In this document: piece by piece, positions 30,025 to 38,356 of the stretch
Numbering within the stretch: the stretch's first letter is position 1
How the letters are laid out: each line of letters starts with the position of its first letter
Source: Sulfurovum sp.
GTDB taxonomy: Bacteria > Campylobacterota > Campylobacteria > Campylobacterales > Sulfurovaceae
Direction of reading: 5' to 3'
Assembly: GCA_027012955.1 (NCBI GenBank)
Contig: JALUYL010000066.1
Coordinates: 1 to 43,103 of the forward strand
Length of the DNA stretch: 43,103 nucleotides
Made by a program: the position numbers and the translations under genes
The notes under the pieces: generated by a model
Databases searched by the model: none
The model's input: the letters and a program-made list of their open reading frames with translations, nothing else
Told to the model about the DNA's origin: nothing

Positions 30025-30708
30025 CTAAACAGATACACCAAACATCTGTCCTACTCCTGCTGTTAGTGCCATGGCAAGTGCACCCCAGAAAGTTACTCTG
30101 AAGGCTCCTTTAAAAATGGATGCACCGCCGGCATATGCTGCCACTCCTCCAAGGAATGCCAAAAAGAAAAGAGATGCTATGGACACAGCCCATATCAGAC
30201 TATTTAAAGGCATAAACCATGCCACAAGTACAGGAAGTGCCGCTCCTACAGTAAATGTCAGTGCAGATGAAAAGGCGGCTTGCAAAGGATTTGCATTATT
30301 CACTTCAGAGATACCTATCTCATCTCTTGCATGTGCACCCAGTGCGTCATGTGCCATCAGCTGCTCGGCAACTTTATCGGCAAGCTCCGGATCCACACCT
30401 CTGGACTCATAAATATCTGCCAATTCTTTTTTCTCTGCTTCAGGTTCATTTTGTAAAGCCGCCTTTTCAAGTGCAAGGTCTGCATTCTCTGTATCTGCCT
30501 GAGAACTTACAGAAACATACTCACCTGCAGCCATAGACATAGCTCCTGCTACCAAACCTGCTACACCAGCAAGAATGACTCCCTCTTTTGTTGTATCTGC
30601 AGCAGCAATACCTACTATCAAACTTGCAGTTGATACAATCCCGTCGTTCGCACCAAGTACCGCTGCACGCAACCAACCTGTTCTATGTGATTTATGTAAT
30701 TCAGCCAT
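30025..30708 (-). CDS. VIT1/CCC1 family transporter
   Basis: LRAAVLGANDGIVSTASLIVGIAAA; AGAMSMAAGEYVSVSSQADTE. Confidence 0.92.
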   Translation of the reverse strand: MAELHKSHRTGWLRAAVLGANDGIVSTASLIVGIAAADTTKEGVILAGVAGLVAGAMSMAAGEYVSVSSQADTENADLALEKAALQNEPEAEKKELADIYESRGVDPELADKVAEQLMAHDALGAHARDEIGISEVNNANPLQAAFSSALTFTVGAALPVLVAWFMPLNSLIWAVSIASLFFLAFLGGVAAYAGGASIFKGAFRVTFWGALAMALTAGVGQMFGVSV

Positions 30709-30752
30709 TTTATTCCTTTGTTAAATAACTATTTATTTCTCATTATATTAAA

Positions 30753-31718
30753 TTAAACATGATTATTCAAAATAATAGTTTCATAAAACGGTTCTACAGG
30801 ACCTTCAACGATGTATGGGAAAATTTTCATCACATCGGCTCTAAAACGAGGGTCAGTGTGAGAATTTTCATGATCATACACACTTTCCCAAACTCCATGG
30901 AAAAGGTAATGTGTTTTGTCATTTCCATCAGAAAAAGCACTCTGTAAAATTTCTGTAGCAATGGCTTTCCTGTAATGTAAGTTTTGATAAGAGCCTGGAA
31001 TTCCTACTGGAAATTTCGGATTATAATCATAATCCCCTTTTGCAGGGCGGAAAGTATTTTGTGCCACTTTTAGCAATGATGTACTTTTTTTGTTAAATAT
31101 AGCTGCATCTTTTGTAAAAATACCAACATGATTATTTACTGTTAAGTATCTGTTTGTAGGTTTGTCTTTTTGATTTTTTAAGAACTTTTGTATCTCTGAT
31201 TGTGAAATATAAATATGTTCTCTATCGCCAGCTGCAACAGTTTTATAGACACCCTCATGATAGTTTTTGCTGAGTGTTCCATATTTTGCAATAACTTTTG
31301 CAAACCATTGTGTTGTTTTCGATGCCATCAAATCTTGATAATTCTCAAAACGAATAAAAAGTGAATAAAACAGAGGCATACTCCCCTCTTTACTTGCATC
31401 AAAATAGGCAGAGCTTAAGACACCTTTTAAGGCTGTAGGGTAATTGTGTACCATTGTAGAATCACCCACCATATTTTTAAGACTTAATGATAAGAAGCCT
31501 TTTGTATGATGAAGTTTTTTCCCATACTCGGCTACATGAGCCAACATGTCATCTTTAAATTTATCTATGATACGGAATTCAAAGTATAAAGTCACTGCAC
31601 CAGAAGGCAACTTTTCACCTTTTGTAGGTTTCATCATACTTGCATTTGCCATTGCTGGCATCATAGCCATAGAACCCGCTGCCAAAGCAGCACCTTTTAA
31701 AAAATTACGTCTTTGCAT
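30753..31718 (-). CDS. hypothetical exported protein with Tat-like signal
   Basis: N-terminal MQRRNFLKGAALAAGSMAMMPAMANA. Confidence 0.75.
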   Translation of the reverse strand: MQRRNFLKGAALAAGSMAMMPAMANASMMKPTKGEKLPSGAVTLYFEFRIIDKFKDDMLAHVAEYGKKLHHTKGFLSLSLKNMVGDSTMVHNYPTALKGVLSSAYFDASKEGSMPLFYSLFIRFENYQDLMASKTTQWFAKVIAKYGTLSKNYHEGVYKTVAAGDREHIYISQSEIQKFLKNQKDKPTNRYLTVNNHVGIFTKDAAIFNKKSTSLLKVAQNTFRPAKGDYDYNPKFPVGIPGSYQNLHYRKAIATEILQSAFSDGNDKTHYLFHGVWESVYDHENSHTDPRFRADVMKIFPYIVEGPVEPFYETIILNNHV

Positions 31719-31764
31719 TTTAAATCCTTTTTATTTAGTATATAAGAAGAAGGTCAATCATCAA

Positions 31765-31784
31765 TTAACCAACTGGTTAGTTAA
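31765..31784. promoter_or_regulatory. TetR-operator-like imperfect palindrome upstream of the Tat-exported protein
   Basis: TTAACCAACTGGTTAGTTAA, 16/20 self-complementary, 46 nt upstream of the ORF start. Confidence 0.4.
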
Positions 31785-31896
31785 CTATATGCCTATTCTC
31801 TTTAAACTTTTCTGAAAGAGGTATAAATTGTGATATAAAATCAATAAAAAATTAAAAAAATAGTTCTACTCTTCAATATCACAGCGTATACATTTG

Positions 31897-32787
31897 TTAA
31901 TTTACAATCTCTTTATTGTCATCTCTCTCATATTCACACTGAAAGGTTGTATGTTCTATATCAAAACTATCATGTAGTTTTTTCTCTAATCTATCCATCA
32001 CCCTATTTGATACAGAAAGCACTACATCATCAAGGAAATCCAAATGTGCTTCAAGGTGAATATGGTTGTCATCAAGTTTCCATACATGCAGGTGATGTGC
32101 ATTTTTAATTTCTGGCTCTTCTTCTATAGATGAAACAATTGAATCGAGTTCTATCCCTTTTGGAGTAAACTGCATGAGTATGGCGCTACTTTCTCATACC
32201 AAACCAAAAGATGCCCATATAAGATATACAGCGACACATGCAGAAATCACAGGATCTATCCAGAAGAGTCCAAAATAGTACATCAATACGCCACCAAACA
32301 CAACAGCCACAGAAGTCATGACATCGGTTAAAAGATGCAGATAGGCTGCTTTAATGTTCATATTGTCATGGGCATCCTCTTTCACAAGTAAGACACTTGC
32401 CGCATTGAGCACAATACTTAGTGTACCCAGTCCAATCACCCATATTGAGTTAATGGCTTCAGGATGGTAAAATTTATGGAACGCTTCAATAATAAGAAAA
32501 ATTGCAATCCCTATAAGTACAGAAACATTAAAAAGTGCTGCTAAAATCTCAGCACGTTTATAGCCAAATGTTTTCGTTGCATTGTTTGGACGTGCAGCCA
32601 AACGGTTTGCAAAATAGGCGATAAAGAGTGCCAAGACATCACTAAAGTTATGCATAGCATCACTCAAGAGTGCAAGAGAACCTGACAATATACCTCCCAC
32701 AATTTGTGAGAGTGTAATAATAATATTTAAAACAATGGTAATAAAAAGATTTTTACCACTGACGTTATGATGGTGGTGTTCGCTCAT
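31897..32787 (-). pseudogene. cation diffusion facilitator (CDF) transporter interrupted by an in-frame TGA
   Basis: ORFs 32194..32787 and 31897..32175 are in the same frame: ...WASFGLV[TGA]ESSAILMQFTPKGIEL...; SLALLSDAMHNFSDVLALFIAYFANRLA identifies CDF. Confidence 0.85.
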
Positions 32788-33197
32788 AGTTTTTCCTCTT
32801 TTTTATAATTATCCACCGCTTCTTTTAAAATATCTACAAAATATTTTCCTGTTTTACCACCTAGAAGTGTTTCTCTGAGTTTTTTTCCTTTAGCATCTAT
32901 AAATTGGAAAGTAGGTGTCGCATACGTTTCTAAATCTTTAGGCACCTTATAGGTATTGATATTCACCTTTACAGGAATAAAGGCATCATTGATATACGCA
33001 TAGACCATTTTATCAGTAAAGACTTCTTCCTCCATAAATTCACATGCACCGCATCCTGGTTTATAGATAAACAGTAATATGGGTTTATGCTCTTTTTGCG
33101 CAGCATCTATACCCTGTTTGTATGTTTTTAACCATGTGATTTCACCGGCAAAGACGACATATGTCATTAGCATAAGTAACCATAGGTATTTTTTCAT
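32784..33197 (-). CDS. thioredoxin-fold protein
   Basis: Signal peptide; ILLFIYKPGCGACEFMEEEVF (CGAC). Confidence 0.85.
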   Translation of the reverse strand: MKKYLWLLMLMTYVVFAGEITWLKTYKQGIDAAQKEHKPILLFIYKPGCGACEFMEEEVFTDKMVYAYINDAFIPVKVNINTYKVPKDLETYATPTFQFIDAKGKKLRETLLGGKTGKYFVDILKEAVDNYKKEEKL

Positions 33198-33218
33198 TTT
33201 TTATCCTTCATACACTCA

Positions 33219-33620
33219 TTAAAATCCATACTTCTCTAAAAGTCCATTCAATTCATCATCTTCCAAAACACCTACATGTCTATAGACCTCTTTGCCACTG
33301 GCATCGAAGATGATCTGTGTAGGTATCATCATAATTTTCATCTCTATGGCTGCTTCACGCTCTTCTTTTACATTGATAAACTTGATAACATAATCAGGAT
33401 GTGCCTCTGTAAGTGTATAGAGTTTTTTACCCATCTTACGACAGCTTCTACAGGTGTCTGAACCTACTTCAAAAAAGACAGGTTTTCCTTTACCCAAAAG
33501 TGTTTTGGCTTGTGCATAAGGTGTTTGGGCGAGCATAGGACGACCGTGCATTTCTCCTGCATCTAGCCCCAAAGTAAGCGACAATGTAAGCAATAGTGCT
33601 AATATCATATTTTTTTTCAT
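33219..33620 (-). CDS. thioredoxin-fold protein
   Basis: Signal peptide; VFFEVGSDTCRSCRKMGKKLY (CRSC). Confidence 0.85.
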   Translation of the reverse strand: MKKNMILALLLTLSLTLGLDAGEMHGRPMLAQTPYAQAKTLLGKGKPVFFEVGSDTCRSCRKMGKKLYTLTEAHPDYVIKFINVKEEREAAIEMKIMMIPTQIIFDASGKEVYRHVGVLEDDELNGLLEKYGF

Positions 33621-33629
33621 TTGTTTCTC

Positions 33630-34331
33630 CTAAAGTTGTAAATATGCTTCATAATAAAAGTAGATACCAAATCCTACCAAAATCAGAGCAAAGCCTTTAT
33701 TGAGTGCATTAGAGAGTTTTGATACCATACTACTAGAAGTAATACTCTGTGCAAATCCAACGGATACTCCTGCTACAAGCAGTAACAAAGAGTGTCCCAG
33801 TGCAAATAGCAGTATGAGTACATATGCATAAACGTACCCACTGCTACTTGCCAATGACATAATGGCAAACAGAGGTGCAGAAGCACAAGGAGTGCTCACC
33901 ACACCAAAAATAAGCCCTATCAAAAACCCACCAAAAAGTCTGTAAGGTATCAGCTTTCTAATGAGTGCAGATTTATCTACCTCTCCTAAGAAGCCAAGTG
34001 CATACAAGGCAATGAGCATACTTGCACTTCCTGCCACAAGATATGCCCATAACGGTGCCACCGAAAAAAAGCCTCCAAATTTTGCCACAATGAATCCAAG
34101 TATGGAGAAACTCACTGCTACACCCAAAGCAAACAGTGCTGTAAATGCATACGTATAGAGTGCTTTTTTTCTTCCCTTTAAGTCTTTATTGAAAGCAACT
34201 GCACTACCTACAAGTAGAGGCACTGCCACGAGTGAACAAGGAGCTGCCGCAGTTATGCCTCCAGAGAAGAAAGCACCTGCAAAAACAAGCCAACTATCAG
34301 ACTGCATAAGGTGGGTAATAAAAGCTTCCAT
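33630..34331 (-). CDS. CcdA/DsbD-like cytochrome c biogenesis membrane protein
   Basis: GITAAAPCSLVAVPLLVG; GVVSTPCASAPLFAIMSLA paired TM cysteines. Confidence 0.85.
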   Translation of the reverse strand: MEAFITHLMQSDSWLVFAGAFFSGGITAAAPCSLVAVPLLVGSAVAFNKDLKGRKKALYTYAFTALFALGVAVSFSILGFIVAKFGGFFSVAPLWAYLVAGSASMLIALYALGFLGEVDKSALIRKLIPYRLFGGFLIGLIFGVVSTPCASAPLFAIMSLASSSGYVYAYVLILLFALGHSLLLLVAGVSVGFAQSITSSSMVSKLSNALNKGFALILVGFGIYFYYEAYLQL

Positions 34332-34336
34332 CTTAG

Positions 34337-35053
34337 TTATCGCTCAACATTTTTGTTTTTTACATCACTACGTGAGCCAATACCATCGATATTGAAATGA
34401 TACTGATAGCCTTTGAGTTCCGTAACTTTCAAGAGTTTCTTTGGATTTGTCTGTAACATATAACGCATCGCTTCAAATGCCAACGCTTCTACTTCGTCAA
34501 TCTCTTTTGCTGTTACTTTTTGATGTTGTTTCTGTTTTGTTTTAATCACTGCTTCTTTGCTTTTGAGTGCTTTTAAGAAGCTTTTATCTGCAAGTGAGAC
34601 TTTGTAGGTTTGACCTGTAGAGATACGCTGTACTATAAAACTCCCACCCAAAGTGTTATCTAGAGAGAGTGTTTGATGGTTGATGCGTGCACCACTCATG
34701 AGTGCCGAAGTATCGACCAGACATGGACTGTTTTTAGCAACAACACGAATGTCGGTTCTGTCAATGACACCATCGCTAAAAAGTTTGGGTAGTGTATGGG
34801 AGAGTTCCACATAGGCAAGTACAAGCCCATCACACAAATGCCCATGTGCGCGGGCAAGTGTTTTTATATCTAGCTTTTTAGGGTAGAGATTGTATCTGCC
34901 AAGGGCACTGTCTGTGTCGCGTACCCATACCGCTTTTGCATTGGGTGCCTCTTTGACACTTTTTTCATAAAAGCGGTCATCTATGTTGCTGTCTATTTGG
35001 CTTGCCCAGAGGCTGACACCCATGAGCATCAAAAGTGAAACGGTTCTAAGCAT
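34337..35053 (-). CDS. exported FmdE-like domain protein
   Basis: Signal peptide; LARAHGHLCDGLVLAYVELSHTL resembles the FmdE H-x-H-x2-C motif. Confidence 0.75.
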   Translation of the reverse strand: MLRTVSLLMLMGVSLWASQIDSNIDDRFYEKSVKEAPNAKAVWVRDTDSALGRYNLYPKKLDIKTLARAHGHLCDGLVLAYVELSHTLPKLFSDGVIDRTDIRVVAKNSPCLVDTSALMSGARINHQTLSLDNTLGGSFIVQRISTGQTYKVSLADKSFLKALKSKEAVIKTKQKQHQKVTAKEIDEVEALAFEAMRYMLQTNPKKLLKVTELKGYQYHFNIDGIGSRSDVKNKNVER

Positions 35054-35294
35054 TTTCTTCTGCCTCTTTTATGTGTTGGCGAATCTCAGTGGCACTCAGT
35101 ACTTTTCCTGTCGAAATGAGCTTTCCATTGATGACAAATCCTGGCATACTCAGTATGTTATACTTCATAATTTCCATAATATCATCTACCTTAACCACTT
35201 CATAATCACCATCAAGTTGGCTAACGACCTCTCTTACGATTTTTTCCAGCGTGATACATTTTGCACAGCCCGTACCTAAAATTTCTATTTGCAT
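35046..35294 (-). CDS. small thioredoxin-like redox-active disulfide protein (TM0996/MTH895 type)
   Basis: IEILGTGCAKCITLEKIV; YNILSMPGFVINGKLISTGKVLS. Confidence 0.85.
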   Translation of the reverse strand: MQIEILGTGCAKCITLEKIVREVVSQLDGDYEVVKVDDIMEIMKYNILSMPGFVINGKLISTGKVLSATEIRQHIKEAEENA

Positions 35295-35308
35295 GCTATT
35301 TCCTTATT

Positions 35309-35863
35309 TTATGAAAGGATTTCTTTTATCTCATCCACACTGAGGAGTCTTCCTTTGCTTTTTACTACGCCATCGATTACAAGTGCAGGAGTAGATGTCA
35401 CACCATAATTGGCTATCTCTTGAATATCCTCAACCTTAATGACTTCATAGTCAGCATCTAAGGATGTAACCGCCTCTTTTGCAGCCATCTCAAGCTCTTT
35501 ACATTTTTTACACCCTGTACCTAAAATCTCTATAGTACCTTTTTTACTTGCTGAAAAAGAGAGATTGCTTGCATCTTTTGCTACTGTAGATTGTGCAGAA
35601 GCAGGTGTAGAACAACAAGCACTTTCATTCTTTTTTGGTGCAGCTGGTGTACAACAAGCGCTTGCATTTTCTGCCGATGCAGGTGTCGCACAACATCCCG
35701 ATGCAGGATCACACGTTCCCATCTTCATCTCAAGTGGACACCAGTTGATAATACCAGTAAATAAAGGCATAACCCCTAGATAAAACCACGCGTTACCACT
35801 ATATAAACCATAAGCAATTAATGCCAAACCTACTACTATTCTTACTATTCTATTTGTACTCAT
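35309..35863 (-). CDS. DUF2892-like membrane domain fused via a CC-repeat linker to a TM0996-type thioredoxin domain
   Basis: N-terminal NRIVRIVVGLALIAYGL...; linker with three CC pairs; IEILGTGCKKCKELEMAAKEA. Confidence 0.8.
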   Translation of the reverse strand: MSTNRIVRIVVGLALIAYGLYSGNAWFYLGVMPLFTGIINWCPLEMKMGTCDPASGCCATPASAENASACCTPAAPKKNESACCSTPASAQSTVAKDASNLSFSASKKGTIEILGTGCKKCKELEMAAKEAVTSLDADYEVIKVEDIQEIANYGVTSTPALVIDGVVKSKGRLLSVDEIKEILS

Positions 35864-35878
35864 TTTTATTCCTTTGTT

Positions 35879-36826
35879 TTATTTTAAAATATAATTAAAG
35901 AGATACCCTATACAGATAATCCCAAAGCCTACAATACCAAAAAAGATACCTATAAGTCTAATATGCAATATCTTTTTCAATATCATCGCTTCTGGCAAAC
36001 TCAAAGCCGTAATCGCCATCATAAAGCTAAGAGCAGTTCCCAAAAGCATCCCTTTTTGTGTCAGCACTTCAACTAGAGGCATAACACCTGCTGCATTGGA
36101 GTACATCGGTATACCCATGACTACAGCTAGAGGTACACCATACCAGTTGTCTCCACCTGCATATTTGGTGATGAAGTCTGCTGGAACATAGCCGTGTATA
36201 AACGCCCCTACCCCTACTCCTATGAGTACATAAAGCCAAATTTGTTTGACGATATCCAAGGTATATTCCCACGCTTCGTTTATGCGCATTTTTTGAGTAA
36301 GGTCTATCTTTACCTCTTCTAGTTCACCCTCCATAGGCTTGACATCAAGAAGTATATATTTCTCTAGCCCCATTTTCCCAATAACAAAACCACCTACAAT
36401 AGCCACAAGCAACCCAAACCCAATATAAATAGCAGTAATTTTCCAACCAAAAAGTCCAAAAAGTAGTGCAATGGCTATTTCATTGTTCATAGGAGAGCTA
36501 ATAAGAAAGGAGAAGGTCACCCCAAGAGGGATACGTGCCTGAATAAACCCTAGAAAAAGAGGAATAGCAGAACAGGAACAAAACGGCGTGATAATCCCAA
36601 AGAGAGCTGCTAGTACATTACCATAGAGTTCGGATTTACCCTGTAGGTGTGCCCTAACATACTCCGTGTTAAAATGTGTTCTCAGGTAAGAGACCACAAA
36701 AATGATAGTGACAAGTAAAAAAAGTATTTTAATACTGTCATAGATGAAAAAATTTACCGTTTCATTTACACGTCCAGTAAGTCCGAGTAAATCCACAGTA
36801 AAATAATCGACTGATTCTTTCCACAT
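35879..36826 (-). CDS. permease, DUF318/ArsP-like family
   Basis: FGIITPFCSCSAIPLFLGFIQARIPLGVTFSFLISSPMNNEIAI. Confidence 0.85.
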   Translation of the reverse strand: MWKESVDYFTVDLLGLTGRVNETVNFFIYDSIKILFLLVTIIFVVSYLRTHFNTEYVRAHLQGKSELYGNVLAALFGIITPFCSCSAIPLFLGFIQARIPLGVTFSFLISSPMNNEIAIALLFGLFGWKITAIYIGFGLLVAIVGGFVIGKMGLEKYILLDVKPMEGELEEVKIDLTQKMRINEAWEYTLDIVKQIWLYVLIGVGVGAFIHGYVPADFITKYAGGDNWYGVPLAVVMGIPMYSNAAGVMPLVEVLTQKGMLLGTALSFMMAITALSLPEAMILKKILHIRLIGIFFGIVGFGIICIGYLFNYILK

Positions 36827-36846
36827 TGATAATCCTTTATTAAGTT

Positions 36847-36870
36847 ATATATCAATATATCTTGATATAT
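36847..36870. promoter_or_regulatory. operator-like inverted repeat upstream of the permease/thioredoxin operon
   Basis: ATATATCAA-N6-TTGATATAT, perfect 9-bp half sites. Confidence 0.6.
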
Positions 36871-36892
36871 CATAAAGTTGGCTTAAAATATT

Positions 36893-36912
36893 TATTATCT
36901 TTTAAGATAATA
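36893..36912. promoter_or_regulatory. operator-like palindrome upstream of the RHH gene
   Basis: TATTATCTTTTAAGATAATA, 9-bp arms around TT. Confidence 0.5.
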
Positions 36913-36977
36913 TCCTATATGGTTAATATAGACATCTTAACCCCAAAACAATTTTTACAACAAAGAGGAGCACTAAA

Positions 36978-37205
36978 ATGAATTTTGCACTACGTATTCC
37001 TGACTATTACAAAGCAGAGATAGAAGAGCTAAAAGGCAATGTTTCGATGAATCAATTTATAGTCAATACCCTATCTGAAAAGATAGCGACACTCAGAACA
37101 GTGGACTATCTAGAAGAAAGAGCCCGTAGAGGTTCTGTGGAGCATGCATTAAAACTGTTGAACAATGCACCTGACGTTGAACCTGATGAGCGTGATAAGC
37201 TTTAG
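36978..37205 (+). CDS. ribbon-helix-helix (HicB-antitoxin-like) DNA-binding protein
   Basis: FALRIPDYYKAEIEELKGNVSMNQFIVNTLSEKIATL; C-terminal NAPDVEPDERDKL. Confidence 0.7.
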   Translation: MNFALRIPDYYKAEIEELKGNVSMNQFIVNTLSEKIATLRTVDYLEERARRGSVEHALKLLNNAPDVEPDERDKL

Positions 37206-37372
37206 GGTTCAATAACGGCTGTTACATATGTGCAAAGTAGCCTTTTCTTCATACGAGTAGCTGGAAATTCAAAAAGTGCACTTTCAACGCCTGCCTCCAA
37301 CGATTCTCATGAGCGATAATTTTCCTTTAGGTAAATTATTCGTTCCTCATCCTTATTAATATGGCTTATTAT

Positions 37373-38356
37373 CTACGTTGTAATAATATCCATTAGTGAA
37401 TTGCTTACATGCCACATGAGAACTGGTGGCACAGCATTTCCTATTGCACGATATTGTCTATTTTCTGAAACAGATTCTAAGTGAAAATCATCTGGAAAAG
37501 ATTGTATATTTGCTGCTTCTCTTGGAGTAAATCGTCTGTATTTTCCATCTTCTAATAATACAGGGTCAGTGCTATTCAAGCTAACTTTTGAAAGGTGGGC
37601 GCTTATTGTATTGCATGGTAATTCTATGTTTTGGGATCGCCCTTTATTCATCTTATGTTGAACACGCTTCATTCCTTCTACCGCTCTATCACTAAAATAG
37701 TATTTTTCTATAATATTATCTTGAAGAACAGTTTTTAAAGGAACATGATTTTCTTTTGTAATGGCTTCTGGGAATGAAAATTTTTGGTAATCTTTTTCAT
37801 TTTTAAACCCTAAAATAAATACTCTTTCTCTTTTTTGAGGTACTCCAAAATCTGCTGAATTAAGTAATTTCCATTTGACAAAATAACCACTTTCTTCAAA
37901 ATGTTTAATAATTAAAGGAAAAGCTTTTTTCTTATTCGCAGATAATAGTCCTTTGACATTTTCAGCAATGAAAAATCTTGGTTTTTTCGTTTGCAATATT
38001 CTACACATTTCGAAAAAAAGCTGACCTTTTTCATCTTTAATTCCCAAACGAGGTGGATTCTGTGCGACAATTGAAAATGACTGACAAGGAAACCCTCCAA
38101 GCAATATATCATGTGCAGGTATATCTTTATCTGAAACTTTTCGAACATCTTTTGTTTCACATTTGTGTGAAAAATTATTATTATAAATTGTTGTTGCATA
38201 AGAATCAAAATCAGCAGCGTATACAATTTTTGTAGGATGCTTTTTATAAAAATTTTTTAAATAATTAAAGTTTCCTTGTATACCTAAATCCATACCTCCA
38301 CATCCACAGAAAAATGATGTAACATTTAATGTCATATTTCCAATAACCTTTGCCAA
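37373..38356 (-). CDS. DNA (cytosine-5-)-methyltransferase
   Basis: SFFCGCGGMDLGI, GGFPCQSFS, FFIAENVKGLL, REAANIQSFPDDF, AIGNAVPP. Confidence 0.95.
   Translation of the reverse strand: MAKVIGNMTLNVTSFFCGCGGMDLGIQGNFNYLKNFYKKHPTKIVYAADFDSYATTIYNNNFSHKCETKDVRKVSDKDIPAHDILLGGFPCQSFSIVAQNPPRLGIKDEKGQLFFEMCRILQTKKPRFFIAENVKGLLSANKKKAFPLIIKHFEESGYFVKWKLLNSADFGVPQKRERVFILGFKNEKDYQKFSFPEAITKENHVPLKTVLQDNIIEKYYFSDRAVEGMKRVQHKMNKGRSQNIELPCNTISAHLSKVSLNSTDPVLLEDGKYRRFTPREAANIQSFPDDFHLESVSENRQYRAIGNAVPPVLMWHVSNSLMDIITT

Noticed and set aside
32191-32196. TGA in the CDF gene as a selenocysteine codon
   Set aside because: Position corresponds to a non-catalytic linker before the cytosolic domain and no SECIS-like hairpin is evident after the TGA
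30025-36826. Search for a CRISPR or phage-defence island in the stress/thiol gene run
   Set aside because: No repeat-spacer pattern, integrase or transposase seen; genes are metabolic or transport types
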